Source: Shinisaurus crocodilurus (Eukaryota > Chordata > Lepidosauria > Squamata > Shinisauridae). Taken from it: 64,000 nucleotides of DNA. Where the stretch lies: contig CM037879.1 of assembly GCA_021292165.1 (NCBI GenBank), positions 263,631,921 through 263,695,920 of the forward strand, written 5' to 3'. The notes under the pieces were generated by a model. That model ran no database searches and had not been told where the DNA came from. It worked only from the letters and a program-made list of their open reading frames with translations. This document shows, in pieces, positions 21,632-33,007 of the stretch. A program made the position numbers and the translations under genes. Numbering within the stretch: position 1 is the first letter of the stretch; each line of letters opens with the position of its first letter.

Positions 21632-21832
21632 TGTACAAAGTTTCAGGTGGAAAAGAAGGGTGGATATCATTATGTTGGAACTGACCCTTTAAGAGCACTG
21701 AATCAGGAGGATGCTGAGTTTGTCAGCATATTACAAAAACTGACTGAGCAAGAATTCCAGAAACGAGAGCCACCGGCGCCACTGCGCATTTCCAGTAGTA
21801 TTTGGAAAGAAAGTTTATGTGGAGGAATTTGA
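21632..21832 (+). other. Unrecognised 67-codon open stretch behind an acceptor-like site
   Basis: A long pyrimidine tract (tttgctttcag) ends just before it. The open frame contains VEKKGGYHYVGTDPLRAL and DAEFVSILQKLTEQEF, a charged, helix-like composition, then a TGA at 21830. I do not recognise the family. It is not an IGF1 E-domain sequence that I know. It may be an unannotated terminal exon, a retrocopy fragment or chance. Confidence 0.25.
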
Positions 21833-23086
21833 ACCCTGCTGAGCAGAAAAACAAAAGACCAACAATAGGCAGTTTTGTGGCCCATACCATCTTGCAATTA
21901 TCAACTTTTTCTCAACTGTTTCTCATTTAACTTATAAAAACAGTCTTTTTGAGCCAGTGTTGGTAGCTTTTAGCCCCTGGAAATGAGATAAATTTATAGT
22001 TGAACAAGGAATACCAGTTGTGTACATAGTGTGAAAATGCTAGGTACATCATAAGCTCTGAACCAATTGGAAAAAGTGACCATAGTGCTATCAAATTTAA
22101 TAAGCCATGAATTTCACAGCCACTATTCCTTGGATAAGCTGCTCAAATCTATCCCCTCAAAGTGGTGGCTGTAGTGTCCATCACTTGATGGCCACTTTCC
22201 GGAAACCTGATTCCATTAGATTCCTACCAGCTGGCATCAGCAAAAGATAACATTCAAAAGAGGAAAAACTCAATCCACCCGTATACCCTTTCTAAAAGAA
22301 TTATGTTTTTCATTTGGTGAAATTACTACTGCTACAACAGAGATGATGAGTTGAATGGTTTGAACTGGAGCTGCAGCCAAAGCCAACATTTCAGACAGAT
22401 AAATCTTCAGCCGCTGCCTTTGTTGCTGAATGAAAATCAGAAGTTTAACGGCTGAATTCCATTTGCCCTTTCTTTTAGACAAGGCACAGCAACGTCTTCA
22501 ATGGTATTTGATCGGTGTGTTAGGTCAAACTGAAAAGAAAGGCAGGGGGAAAACCAAGTTACTTAATACTGGAATCCTGAACTGTGCAGCTTGTTTTTGT
22601 GTGTGTTGTCCATGCATTGTTTAGTGTCATGTTGGCAAAAATTACGTAAAGAAGCACTTGGCAAGCTCAGCATCAGTTCTTGGCACGATTGTCCCACTTC
22701 ACTTTTTTCACAGAACCTTAAATACCAAGAAATCTTTGACTTGCTTTATTTCTGGCAGATTCTGTTCTGTAATCAGCCAAAACCTTTGCACATGATTGCC
22801 TCTATTTGTCCTGATATTATTAATGGCTTTGCAATATTTGAGCAGGGGTAGCTAGAGTCATTCAGACAAATCGTACACTCAACCAAGACCACACAGCCTC
22901 TTAATTAAAACCTTTTGCTCAAAATACTGAAGCATGTAAGGCAACCTACATAGCAACTGTATCCCAGAGCCAGGTAACATGGGCTTCACTGCACATAAAC
23001 TAAGTGCATAATGTGCACTGGATTGTATCCTGTATTTGGGCCTTTTCACATATTACAGTGGTTTTTTCTGTTACACATTAAGATCA
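21833..23086. other. Intronic stretch with no recognised feature
   Basis: No repeat family or exon was recognised. Confidence 0.4.
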
Positions 23087-23385
23087 CAGAATCATAGAAC
23101 TGGAAGGGACTTCGGAGGTCATCTAATCCAATCCCCTGTTCAGTGCTGGATCTGCAATTAAGATTATGCCTATAGCATCCATGACCAATATTCATCAAAG
23201 CTCTACTTAAAAACCTCCAGCAAAGGAGAGCACATCAGTTCCTGAGGCAGTCTGTTCCACTGCTGAACAGCTTTTACTGTTAGAAGTTTTCTCCTAATAT
23301 TTAGCCAAATTCTGCTTTCCTGCAATTTCCTTGTTGGTTTTAGTCCTGCCTTCTGAGCAAGAGAGAACAACTCTTCACCCTCTTC
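23087..23385 (-). mobile_element. CR1-type LINE 3' end
   Basis: atcatagaactggaagggac, ggaggtcatctaatccaa and ttaaaaacctccagcaaagg are the classic amniote CR1 3' region read from its end. Confidence 0.85.
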
Positions 23386-23395
23386 TGTAGGGCAC

Positions 23396-23512
23396 AGACA
23401 AAAGGAAGCACTTCTTCACATGACGCATAGTGAAAACTATGGAAATCGCTTCCTCAAGATGCAGTGATGGCCACCAACTCAGATGGCTTTTTAAAGGGAT
23501 TAGGAAAAAGGA
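23396..23512 (+). mobile_element. CR1/L3-type LINE fragment
   Basis: acaaaaggaagcacttcttc, gtgatggccaccaactcaga and tggctttttaaagggatt match the + copy at 39780-40140. Confidence 0.75.
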
Positions 23513-23618
23513 GGTACAAAACTCCAGACGCAGAAAAAAGTTTTATTTGTAGGCCCAACGTGTTTTGGAAGATCCTTCCTCAGGGCACTATATACAACAC
23601 ATATAAAGAATTGGATTG

Positions 23619-23845
23619 GCAGTGTGGCATAGTGGTGAGAGTGTTGGAGATCCGGGTTCTAGTCCCCGCTCGGCCATGAAACTCACTGGGTGACTTTGGG
23701 CCAGTCACTGACTCTCAGCCTCACCTACCTCACAGGGTTGTTGAGAGGATAAAATGGAGAAGAGGAGGAGGATTATGTAAGCCGCCTTGGGTTCCTTGAA
23801 GGAAAAAAGGTGAGGTATAAATATAATAAATAAATAAATAATCAG
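23619..23845 (+). mobile_element. tRNA-derived SINE (GTGGCGTAGTGGT type), copy C
   Basis: cagtgtggcatagtggtgag, gggttctagtccccgctc, gggtgactttgggcc and the aataaataaataa tail. A short deletion removes part of the tRNA-like arm. Confidence 0.87.
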
Positions 23846-24008
23846 AAAATAAAAATGAAACATAATCAAATAAAATTCCAATATCTTACTATGCAGTATT
23901 GAAGCAAAATTGTTCCAACTATTTTAGAAGAAGAAGAAAATCCTTGAAACATCTAAACCTGCAAATCAGAATAATATAATACCAAAACCTGTTTTTGTTA
24001 AAAACTAA

Positions 24009-24062
24009 AATATTATATAGATAGATAGATAGATAGATAGATATAGATAGATAGATAGATAT
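24009..24062 (+). repeat. (GATA)n microsatellite
   Basis: About 12 ATAG units with one interruption. Confidence 0.97.
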
Positions 24063-24174
24063 AAACAAACATTGTTTGAAGGACAAAGCATCTAAGAAGA
24101 AAACAACCCTGAGAGTTTGTTTGCTTGCTTGCTTGCTGCTTGCTTGAATTTCTGAGTCACCTTTCTCTTTAAAA

Positions 24175-25085
24175 AGACCCAAGGCAACTTACAAGAAAAG
24201 TATTAAAACATACAAAATATAAAATAGCTAAAAACAATTTCCATTAAAATACAAAAACATCATAAAACAACTGAAACATCAGTACAGAATATAAAGTGCA
24301 TCATATGTCTTCAAATGCCTGGAAGTAGAGGAAAGTCTTGACCTGGTGCCAAAAAGATGATAATGTTGGTGCCAGGCAGACCTCGCTGTGGAGAGTGTTC
24401 CACGATTGGGGGGGGGCCACCACTAAAAAGGTCCTCTCCCTTGTTGCCATCCTCTGAACCTCCCTTGGAGGAGGCACTGTGAGGAGGACCTCAGGTGTTG
24501 ATCACTGTGTAGAGGTAGGTTCATACCGGGAGAGACACTCCACCAGCCCCAAGCCATATAAGGATTTATAGGTCAAAACCAGCACCTTGAATTGGGCTCA
24601 GAAACGTATAGGCAGCCAGTGGCAAGTGGGTCAAAATCAGTGTGATATGCTTGGAATGTCTAGTCCCTGTTATCAGTCTGGCCACCACATTTTGCACTAG
24701 CTGCAGTTTCTGAACTGTCTTCAAAGGCAGCCCCATGTAGAGCATGTTGTAAAAATATAACCTGGAGGTTACCAGAGCATAGACTACTGAAGCCAAGTTA
24801 TCCCTGTCCAGATAGGGGCATAGCTGGGCCAGCAGCCAAGGTTGATAGAAGGCATTCCATGCCACTGAGGCCACCTGAGCCTCAAGTGACAATGGTGGCT
24901 CCAGGAGAACCTCCAAACTATGAGCCTGCACCTTCAGGGGGAGTGAAACCCTATCCAGAACAGGCTGAACACCCTCCATCTAGTCAGAAGAACCACTCGC
25001 TAACAGCATCTCAGTCTTGTCCGGATTGAGCCTCAGCTTATTAGCACTCATCCAGTCCATTGTCGCAGCCAGATCCCAATCTAGC
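24175..25085 (-). mobile_element. L2/CR1-clade LINE, reverse transcriptase C-terminal part
   Basis: Minus-strand translation holds SLEAQVASVAWNAFY, VVYALVTSRLYF, MLYMGLPLKTVQKLQLVQN and VVARLITGT, the thumb-side region of L2/CR1-clade reverse transcriptases. It is a 5'-truncated relic with stops and frame changes. Confidence 0.87.
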
Positions 25086-25224
25086 ACTTCTGCTAAATGA
25101 GAACTTACAGCTCAAAGAATAAATGACCCCAAAACTACATGGGCCTACAAATAAATCTTTTTTTCAGCATCTGTACTTTTCTCCCTCCTTTTTTCCTGTT
25201 TGTGGTGCCATTCCATGTTTGCCT

Positions 25225-25372
25225 TCAAATGGGATTAGGCAAGTTTGTGGAGGATAATAAGGCTATCACTGGCTTCTAGTCACAGTGGCTATATACTACC
25301 TCCAGAATCAGAGCCAGCATGCTGGACTAGGTAGACTGCTGTTCTGATCCAGGAAGGCTTTTTTTGTGTGTC
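25225..25372 (+). mobile_element. CR1/L3-type LINE 3' fragment
   Basis: gggattaggcaagtttgtgg, aggataataaggctatcact and catgctggactaggtagac. Confidence 0.75.
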
Positions 25373-25473
25373 CTTATTTTCTCCCAAGAAACCTTTTTCC
25401 TTCCCTGATTCTGGGTCTCAGCAAACCCACAACCACAAGCAACTCATGCTCACCAGCGTGCCCTGCCTCCCTA

Positions 25474-25497
25474 CACACACACACACACACACACACC
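25474..25497 (+). repeat. (AC)n microsatellite
   Basis: About 12 AC units. Confidence 0.95.
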
Positions 25498-26339
25498 TGC
25501 AACCTAGTTTCTAGAAGCCAATTCTCTTCATCCTAATTGAGGAGGCATAGATGGTCCTTGGTTCTTGCCTTACATCTCTCCTGAACCAGTTTCAAGCATT
25601 GTTTTGAGGACATTCCCACACCTATACATCATGCCAAAGAGATTTACTGCCTTACTCATTATATCAGCAGTTATTCTTTTCACGTAAAAGGCTTCCTTAT
25701 TTTTTTGCTTTATTTGGGGTTTTGTTTGGGGGGGGGTTCCCCCAAAGAGCATGGTGATGAGGCAGCTGTGTGCACTGCTTCAGCTCCTGAAGGTTAATGG
25801 GAAGCTAATTGTTACAACCATTTTCTTTTCAATTTAGCATGTTCACAGTGATTACCATCTCAAAAGCCCTTTAAATCGAGTTATAACATCTCATTTCTGC
25901 ATCCCTTAAATTGCTGAATTATGATTCAACAGACTCCATGGTGGAGTTTGGTTCCCCCCCGCCGCCCCCTCCACCCCCCCCATACATATTTCAAGTTTTA
26001 TGTTTCTTTCCATTAAAGTTTCCAACCTTTCTCAGACATATTTAGTTTGGCAAAAGGAGTAACGGTGACTCATGGAAAAGATTTGAGAATGAGCTACTGA
26101 AAATGTATCTAATTTCTCTTTGTGTAATTTAGGGGCAGGCAACGGATAAGTGGGTAGAGTCACACAGTAACAAGTGAATTAAAAAAAAAAAAAAAAAGAT
26201 CTCCGAACCGACTTATGTTAGGGAGCCCAGCCTTTCAAAATCTAGGGCAGTGTTTCCTTTTCTCTAAATCAGTTTGCATCTATCTGTATCTATCTACATG
26301 GGCTTGAAACACCAGCGTTCTAAAGGCAAGCACGGCTTT
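25498..26339. other. Intronic stretch with no recognised feature
   Basis: Holds a C-rich run near 25955-25981 and an A run near 26180. Otherwise unrecognised. Confidence 0.45.
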
Positions 26340-26360
26340 CCCCAGTGGCATATTTTAGCT

Positions 26361-26484
26361 CAGCCTTTCCCAACCTGGGGCCTTCCAGTTCCAGGTGTGT
26401 TAGACTACAACTCCCAGAATCCCCCAGCAAGCTATGGGAGTTGTAGTCTAACACACCTGGAAGGCCCCAGGTTGGGAAAGGCTG
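26361..26484. mobile_element. Palindromic hAT MITE with exact 8-bp target duplication
   Basis: Arms cagcctttcccaacctgggg and ccccaggttgggaaaggctg, with inner gtgtgttagactacaactcc and its inverse. ttttagct lies at both 26353-26360 and 26485-26492. Confidence 0.95.
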
Positions 26485-26534
26485 TTTTAGCTTAAAACTC
26501 TTACTGCCAATAACTAAGCCTTCAGAGAGGCATT

Positions 26535-27008
26535 TTTGGCTTAGGACCGCAATATCTGTCAGAGCGCCTCTCCTGACCTAAATCTACTACATTCAACATC
26601 TGAGGCCTTCCTCCAAGTGCCACCTCCAAGGGAAGCTCGGATGGTGGCAACAAGGAAGAGGGCCTTCTCAGTGGTGGCCCCCCGATTATAGAACAATCTC
26701 CCCACTGAGGCCCACCTGGCACCAACTCTGTTATCCTTGCAGCACCAGGTTAAGACTGCCCTCCATGCCGAGGCATTTAATGGCATATGGGCAGCTTATG
26801 TCCGTGGTCTTTTCCCTTCACAGGTCTAGTTTACTGAACATGTTTAATCATTCAAATGGTTTTAATTTCTGTTTTAAATTTTGTATTGAATTTTTCTGCT
26901 GTTTTTATTGTATTTGTATTTTGTATTGTATTTTACTGTTTTTGCATGAATTGCCGTTAACTGCCCAGAGAGCTCTGGCTATCGGGTGGTATAGAAATAA
27001 TAATAATA
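26535..27008 (+). mobile_element. L2/CR1-clade LINE 3' end, + copy of a tail-to-tail pair
   Basis: A + strand frame reads REARMVATRKRAFSVVAPRL, the conserved C-terminus. The 3' UTR ends gctctggctatcgggtggta then a TAA-type tail. Confidence 0.85.
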
Positions 27009-27348
27009 ATTATTATTTATTTATTTAATACATTTTTATACCGCCCAATAGCCGACTGCTCTCTGGGTGGTTTACAACAGTTAAAATCATAAGATGCAAT
27101 ATAAAATATAAAATTTAAAACCACAGATTAAAAACAAACAGCAGAGCTAGCAGCAGCAGTTACAATAACGGAATTAAAAACAATTACAAGATTAAAATGA
27201 TTAAAATGATTAAAATGCCTGGGAGAACAGAAAGGTCTTCACCTGGCGCCGGAAAGAATACAAAGTGGGCACCAGATGAACCTCTTTGGGGAGCTCATTC
27301 CATAACCGGGGTGCCACAGCAGAAAAGGCCCTCCTCCTGGTAGCCACC

Positions 27349-27352
<4 letters not shown>
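27009..27352 (-). mobile_element. L2/CR1-clade LINE 3' end, minus copy of a tail-to-tail pair
   Basis: ataccgcccaatagccgact then gctctctgggtggtttacaa is the reverse complement of the 3' end above; it continues to agaaaaggccctcctcctgg. Confidence 0.85.

Positions 27353-27380
<28 letters not shown>
27353..27380 (+). repeat. (AGT)n microsatellite
   Basis: About nine TAG/AGT units at the 5' edge of the minus L2 copy. Confidence 0.9.
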
Positions 27381-27699
27381 TTTCAACCTTTTAGAATGGG
27401 GAAAAAACTGCAAAATAGCCAAGAAACCACCAAATGATCAGTGATTCAGGAAAAGGGGGTGTTGCCTTCTGGGGAGCCCCTGGAGGGCCAGAATAGGACT
27501 TCATGAAGGCCAGATTCAGGCTCCAGGCTGATGTTCCCCCACCCCTGCTTTATTTGGCTCTGTTTCCAAAGAAAGGGAAGGTGGAATGATCTCACACCCA
27601 CTGCAGCAAGTAGTGCATGGAATGGCTCATTGTATGCTTTTTGACATTCAGTGCTGCTGTCCTTATTCATTTTATGCCTCCCATAATGGTGCACTCATA

Positions 27700-27965
27700 G
27701 AAGTGATCTGCATTTTATTTACCTGCATTGATATACTGCTCCATTTTCCGTATTGGAGATTCCAGAGTGGTGAACAATAAAAAGATAAAACAGATTTTTT
27801 AAAAAATAAAACAATATGTAAAAACAGAATCAATTAAAAAAACGTGGCTGGTTAGTTCAGGATGCCTTCCTGAAATAAACACATTTTGAGGAGGCACCGA
27901 AAACAATACAACGTTTTTGGCACCTGCCTGGCCTCCAGAGGCCGGGAGGTCCAGAAAATTGCCCC
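27700..27965 (-). mobile_element. L2/CR1-clade LINE 3' end
   Basis: Begins like ...tgatatactgctccattttc then gagtggtgaacaataaaaag; later gaggaggcaccgaaaac and ggcctccagaggccgggag. Confidence 0.6.
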
Positions 27966-28114
27966 TCAGTTTGGGCACACTTACACCTCTCTTTTTATTT
28001 TAGTTGATTATTCCAGTGCTACCTTCTTCATCTTCTTTTTCTTTGCAGTTTCACCCAGATCATTCCACTGAACGATAAGTGGGGTACTTCCTGACTCACC
28101 TCATCCGCACAACA

Positions 28115-28314
28115 GGTTCAGGAGCACAGGGAGCTGCCCTATACCAAGTCAGACAGTTGGTCCATCTAGCTCAGTATTGTCTGCTCTGATTGGCAGTGGC
28201 TCTCCAGCATTTCAGGCAGGGAGGGGTCTTTCCCAGCCCTACCTTAAAATGCCACAGATGGAACCGGAGACAGTTTGCATGCAAAGCCTGTGCTCTTCTA
28301 CTGAGCTATGGCCC
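28115..28314 (-). mobile_element. tRNA-derived SINE (Ala-like head)
   Basis: Minus strand gives the head gggccatagctcagtagaag and tttgcatgcaaactgtctcc. The + strand starts with the 3' end gagctgccctataccaagtc. Confidence 0.85.
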
Positions 28315-28534
28315 TTCTCCTCTCAGTTATTCCAGGTAGCTATGTGTCGGGGGGGAAGGTGTTAAATTAGCATCGTGTACCAGCATTAGAGCCATCCCTT
28401 CGCATCCAGGGTGGGAAAAGAAGGGGAGGAGCAAGGGAGTGAAAAAGTCCACCATCTGGATATTGACCTGGGAATCTGCAGATGTAGCAAAATGGTGTTC
28501 AGCGATTAGTATTAATCTGAGCCAGGGAGAAGGG

Positions 28535-28655
28535 AGCTGTGGTAGTGTTGGACTCTAGATCCCAGCAGCAACAGCCAGCCTAGCCCATGGTCAGGGATGA
28601 TGAGAGTTGTAGTCCAACAACATCTGGTCTGGAGTGCCACAGGTTTCCCAGCCCT
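28535..28655. mobile_element. Palindromic MITE, diverged
   Basis: Contains gtgttggactctagatccc and the arm gagagttgtagtccaacaac then ggtttcccagccctg. Confidence 0.6.
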
Positions 28656-29502
28656 GCTCTAGGCCATTTTGCAGCTCAGTTGTGTGGATGCAAGCATTTT
28701 TGAGAAAGATTTGTGTGAATGTTTGGTACAGAAAATTGGAAAAGAACCGTATTTTGACAGAAGATTTCTTTTTCTTTATTTAGATGTAAATGTGTCCTTA
28801 CTCTTCCTCCAAAGATCTTTAAATGCCTTACTTATGGGTCCCAAGTCAGAGTGTGCATTCATTTTAAAAATGGATGAATTGCAATATGAATTAGCTGAAT
28901 TTGTTTTAGTTATAGAAATGAATGGGAATTAGTTCCAAGTTTAAATAAAAAAATCCATTTGTTTCATTCATTTGTTTGAATTACAGCCCTGCCTGGAACA
29001 CCAGCCTGTATATGTCATAAAAAAGTTACAGGGAAAGAGTAAAAGAGAGAGCAGTTAGGGTGTGTGTGTGTGTGTGTGTGTGTGTGCCTTATCTATCTGA
29101 AATTTGGCAAGTCTAAGCTACTGGATGGGTAGTAGGAAGCTTGAAAATTTATGCCAATAAGAAGGAAACCCTCAAAGTTACGTGCAGGAGAAAACTGGCT
29201 GGGTCTTCTACTCAAATCAATGGAAAATGAAATGAAATGAAAATGAAAGGGGATTACAGAAACGAATGAATGCGTTCCGAATTGGTAATGCAATGAATAT
29301 AATTCTAAAGCATGAGTAACAAAATGAGTGATGCAAATGAATGGAGTAATTAAGTGAAATAAATATTCTTGCACACCCGTACTCCCAGGTAGCCTCCCAT
29401 TTAGACGGAGCTTGGTGTCGGAGAGACTTGGGTACAGCAGCAGAATGGCCTCATCTCATGTGTTCAGTTAATACCCTGGGAAAGCAGTGCCAGGATATAG
29501 AA
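28656..29502. other. AT-rich intron with a (GT)n tract
   Basis: Blocks around 28850-28985 and 29215-29370 (aaatgaatgg, cattcatttg) look like one degraded AT-rich repeat. (GT)n lies at 29060-29087. Confidence 0.4.
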
Positions 29503-29632
29503 AAGGGATGGGGGAACATGTGGCTCTTCAGATGTGGTTGGGCTGCAGCTCCCCTCACCACTGGCTATGCTGGCTGGGGCTGATGGGACTTGCAGTCCAA
29601 CATCCGGGGGGACCACATGTTCCCCGCCCCTG
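29503..29632. mobile_element. Palindromic hAT-like MITE
   Basis: Arms aagggatgggggaacatgtg and cacatgttccccgcccctg. Flanks atatagaa and atacagca agree at six of eight bases. Confidence 0.75.
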
Positions 29633-29896
29633 ATACAGCAGTTGCAACCACAATCTTTGGGCAGGCAACGTTTGGATGTTCAGTATCTCAGCGGGGTAAT
29701 TTGAAGATTTTGATCTGTGGAAGGTGTTTTGCTGGTTTGGGGGGGGCTGTTGTGAGTGTTGTGCTGTTGTTTTTGAGGGTATTGTTTCTCATGTCATGTT
29801 CTTCTCCAATCTCATAGACCCATTTAGCCACAGCTGAGTTCTGGCAGATTTTAATTTGGAATAAATCTGGCATTAAAGAGACACCCTCTTATACAC

Positions 29897-30214
29897 CAGA
29901 GGTACAGAGCCTCAGGCCCAGGTGCCAAATCTTCCCCACTCCCCTGGCCCCACCCCCTTTCCCCCTGCACTAATTGCTTGGTGGTTTCCTGGATTTCATG
30001 CAGCATTCCCCCATTCGAAAAGGTTGAAATGCCTCTCCTAGCGGGCAGGAAGAAGAGTGTTAAGCTAAAATATGCTCATACTTGGGGTGTTTTGGCCCCA
30101 CCCCTTTTGCCTTTGTCCCTGCCCCTTTTGGCCCCACCCTTTCAGCCTTTGGTCCCCCGAGAGCTTCTCCAACATTGAAATTGGCCCTCGAAAGAAAGAG
30201 GTTCCGCACCCCTG
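29897..30214 (-). mobile_element. hAT-type family B with target duplication
   Basis: Minus-strand start is caggggtgcgg; aagctaaaatatgctcatac and ccattcgaaaaggttgaaa are family text. Flanks ttatacac and gtatacac differ at one base. Confidence 0.85.
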
Positions 30215-30747
30215 GTATACACACATAGATGTTACGGAGGATCAGGTCGCAGCTGAAAATGGATTTTGATTGTGTGTTTTTAATGTATATGTCAGAAAGA
30301 GGTGTGTGTGTTTTTAATATTGTTTGTTTAGTGTGTATAATCTGTATCCCACAGTTGTATTTATTTAAGCTTTCTTCTTTTTTTTTTAAGTTCCTGTATT
30401 CAATCCCTGTTTGGACAAATGTTGTGACAGTAACATTCAATATTCCTAGTATAAGCAGTACACTAAAAGTCTTGAAATGCCGAATAATGTATTATTCCTA
30501 TCTTTTATATATTTTATGTGGAAAGAGCTCAGTTAAGGCGTCCATCATGGTACTGTGTGGGAATGCATACACACCTGAGTATCTGCTAATAAGGACTCTA
30601 ACTGAAAATATAAAGCTTAGGCTAAACCACATGTGACACCAGGGAATCCATGAGCAATGTTACATTTGTGGGATGGAGAGGAAAAGGAAGGTTTAGGAGA
30701 TGTGAATTTCATTACAGCAGTAGTACTGGTTGGGGTGAGGAATGTTT
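30215..30747. other. Intronic stretch with no recognised feature
   Basis: AT-rich, no family recognised. Confidence 0.4.
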
Positions 30748-31139
30748 AACCAGGGGTAGGCAACCTGGTGCCCTCCAGATTCATAGATGCATAGACCATA
30801 GAGTTGGAAGGGGCCTACAAGGCCATCGACTCCAACCCCCTGCTAATGCAGGAAACTAAAGGAGGGGTCTCCCATCCAAGTGATAACTAGGCCTGACCCT
30901 GCTTAGCTTTCCACTGCTCAGACAAGCTGAGCCAGCGTGAGCCACAGGCCTGATGTTTGAACTGCAGCTACCATCATCCCCTGTCAGCACAGCCCATGGC
31001 CAGGGATGATGGGAGTTGCAGTCCAAAACATCTAAGGCCTACAACTCCCACATGGCCCAGCCAGCATAGCTGACTGGGGGGGCCTGCTGGGAGTTGTAGG
31101 CCTTTTTTCTATCTACACTTGCATAGGATTGCGCCCTTA
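30748..31139. mobile_element. Composite: MITE with an inserted 5S SINE, then a Harbinger-like half
   Basis: caggggtaggcaacctggtg and ccctccagat begin a MITE, which resumes after the SINE with gatgtttgaactgcagctac and gggagttgcagtccaaaac. A hairpin fragment ending ataggattgcgccc follows. Confidence 0.65.
30781..30951 (-). mobile_element. 5S rRNA-derived SINE, copy c
   Basis: The + strand shows atagagttggaaggggccta first and ggcctgaccctgcttagctt later, the reverse complement of the 5S-headed SINE. Confidence 0.87.
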
Positions 31140-31668
31140 TGCATTTAGTATACCCCCCCCCCTTCAACAGAAGATTGCCAGGACAGTTTGCAGACAAGGA
31201 AAATACCACCACCACCACCCAAAAAATATGAAGACCACTTCCTTAATTCAAGGCAGCAAGATCTTAAAAGCCAGATGAAAACATTCAGCAGACCAAAAGG
31301 GTGGGTGGGGGATGAAAAGGTATTTGCCTGATGCCATAAAGAGAGGTGGAAGAACACATCCGAAAACGAGCACTCTGCAGAGGCAGAGCCTGAAACTGTA
31401 GCCCTCCAGGTGTCTTACTGTAATGTGGAGGAAATATGTGGCAGGAATGGGTGGATGCCAAGTTCTCTAACATCTTGAGGGTCTTCATCACCAGGAAATA
31501 GACAGTCTAGTTCTCGGAAGGTTCCATTGCAACACATTCTGGCAATCTCCTCCAGGAACTGTACAGAGTGCATACCTATTTCACAATGTAGGACGGCTTC
31601 ATTCATTCAAGTAGCTTGCAACACATCTCCCTATTCATTGTTAAATCAGGTGTTTGGATAAACAGAGG
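31140..31668. other. Intronic stretch with no recognised feature
   Basis: Includes a short MITE-like fragment near 31395-31415; otherwise unrecognised. Confidence 0.4.
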
Positions 31669-32018
31669 CAGTGCTGGCTCCAGGTTTTTTGGAGGGCCCT
31701 TGGGCAAGACACCCTCAATAGACTTCCTCCCTCAATGAGTCTTCCTACTCACCACCATCGTCACCTGCTGCTATTGCTCCTCCTCATCTTCATCTTCATC
31801 CTCATTGCTACCACTTGCTTGCTTGTCAGACAGAAAGCCAGTGAACAAGTACGCAGTGGCATCCACTCCTCTTTCTTCTCACCATCAGTGTCTGGGCCAG
31901 AATGAGAGGCAGATGAACAAGCAGGTAGCAATGGGGAAGAGGAGGAGCAACTCTAGGATTCTCTTGTCAGTGGCCCCTGGCAGGTGCCCAACCATTCTCA
32001 CCCTTGACGCCGGCCCTG
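31669..32018 (+). mobile_element. hAT-type family A element with exact target duplication
   Basis: Ends cagtgctggctccagg and gacgccggccctg. aacagagg lies at 31661-31668 and 32019-32026. It is 350 bp and serves as the reference for the copies at 46-429 and about 57 kb. Confidence 0.93.
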
Positions 32019-32401
32019 AACAGAGGTGCGATTTACTTTGTATTTCCATGAGGAAATACTCCTCAAAAGGTAAACATAAATGGATCTATGGATGGCAGGC
32101 CAAATTCCAAAACTTGGAGGCATGATAGGGGCACTGCAGCAGTTGGAGCTTGCTTTTGAGTACAAAGGCATAGCATGGGGCTGCAGGGTGTCAATCCTAA
32201 GCACACTTGGAAGCTTTTGTGGAGCTGGGGGTGGAGTTTTTGACAGATCTAGGGTGGAGTTAGGTGGCCACTTTCACATTGTCAAACAATAGAGGAATTG
32301 CATCACCAAAAAAGAGGATAAAACAGGACTGAGATCTGCATAAAATTTGCATGTGCTAGGTTATATGGATGGATGGAAATTTGGGGTCATTTAAATGGAC
32401 A

Positions 32402-32490
32402 TTTATTTTATGTATTCATTTATTGCCACTGCCTACTTTTGTGAACCGCCCAGAGAGGTTTGGATGATCGGAAGTATAGGAATGAAATAA
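32402..32490 (+). mobile_element. L2/CR1-clade LINE 3' tip, + copy of second tail-to-tail pair
   Basis: ttttgtgaaccgcccagaga then atgatcggaagtataggaat and an aaataaata tail. Confidence 0.8.
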
Positions 32491-33007
32491 ATAAATATAT
32501 AATATATAAATATTACATTCCCATACTGCCCATCATCCAAAGCTCTCTGGGTGGTTCACAAAACAAAACTTAAAACAATAAAATACAATAAAATGATAAA
32601 ACATAATATAAAAACCAGAAGTTTAAAACAGAATGAAACAAAGGAGGAACTGAGATAAAAGCTAGTAGCAGTGCTACGTAACTGCCAGGCTAAAAAGCCT
32701 GGACAAATAAAATGGTCTTTACCCGCCAAAGAGATGACAACGTAGATACCAGATGAGCCTCTCTGGGGAGGGCATTCCATAACTGGGGTGCCACCACTGA
32801 AAAGGCCCTTTCCTTAGTAGCCACCCACCTAGCCTCAGGGACACCCAGAGAAGGGCCTCTGAGGATGATCTTAGGGTCTGGGCAGGTATACATGGAAGGA
32901 GATGATCCTTCAGGTAAGCTGGCCCCAAACTGTTAAGGGCTTTGTAGGTTAAGACCAGCACTTTGAATTGGGCCAGGAAATGGACTGGCAGACAGTGCCC
33001 ATCATAA
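32491..33007 (-). mobile_element. L2/CR1-clade LINE 3' part, minus copy of second tail-to-tail pair
   Basis: Minus strand reads KERAFSVVAPQLWNALPREA and VLTYKALNSLGPAYLKD in two frames. The + strand begins actgcccatcatccaaagct then ctctgggtggttcacaaaac. Confidence 0.9.

Larger units (their letters stand above)
26340..27550 (+). mobile_element. hAT-type family B element split by a MITE and an L2 pair
   Basis: Pieces of family B (gcatattttagct, cttactgccaataactaagc, aaccttttagaatgggg, gaaaccaccaaatgatcag, ccccacccctg) lie in family order but are separated by 26361-26484 and about 26535-27379. Confidence 0.6.

Noticed and set aside
24009..24062. Short regularly spaced repeats as a CRISPR array
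   Set aside because: It is a GATA microsatellite without spacers, in vertebrate nuclear DNA.
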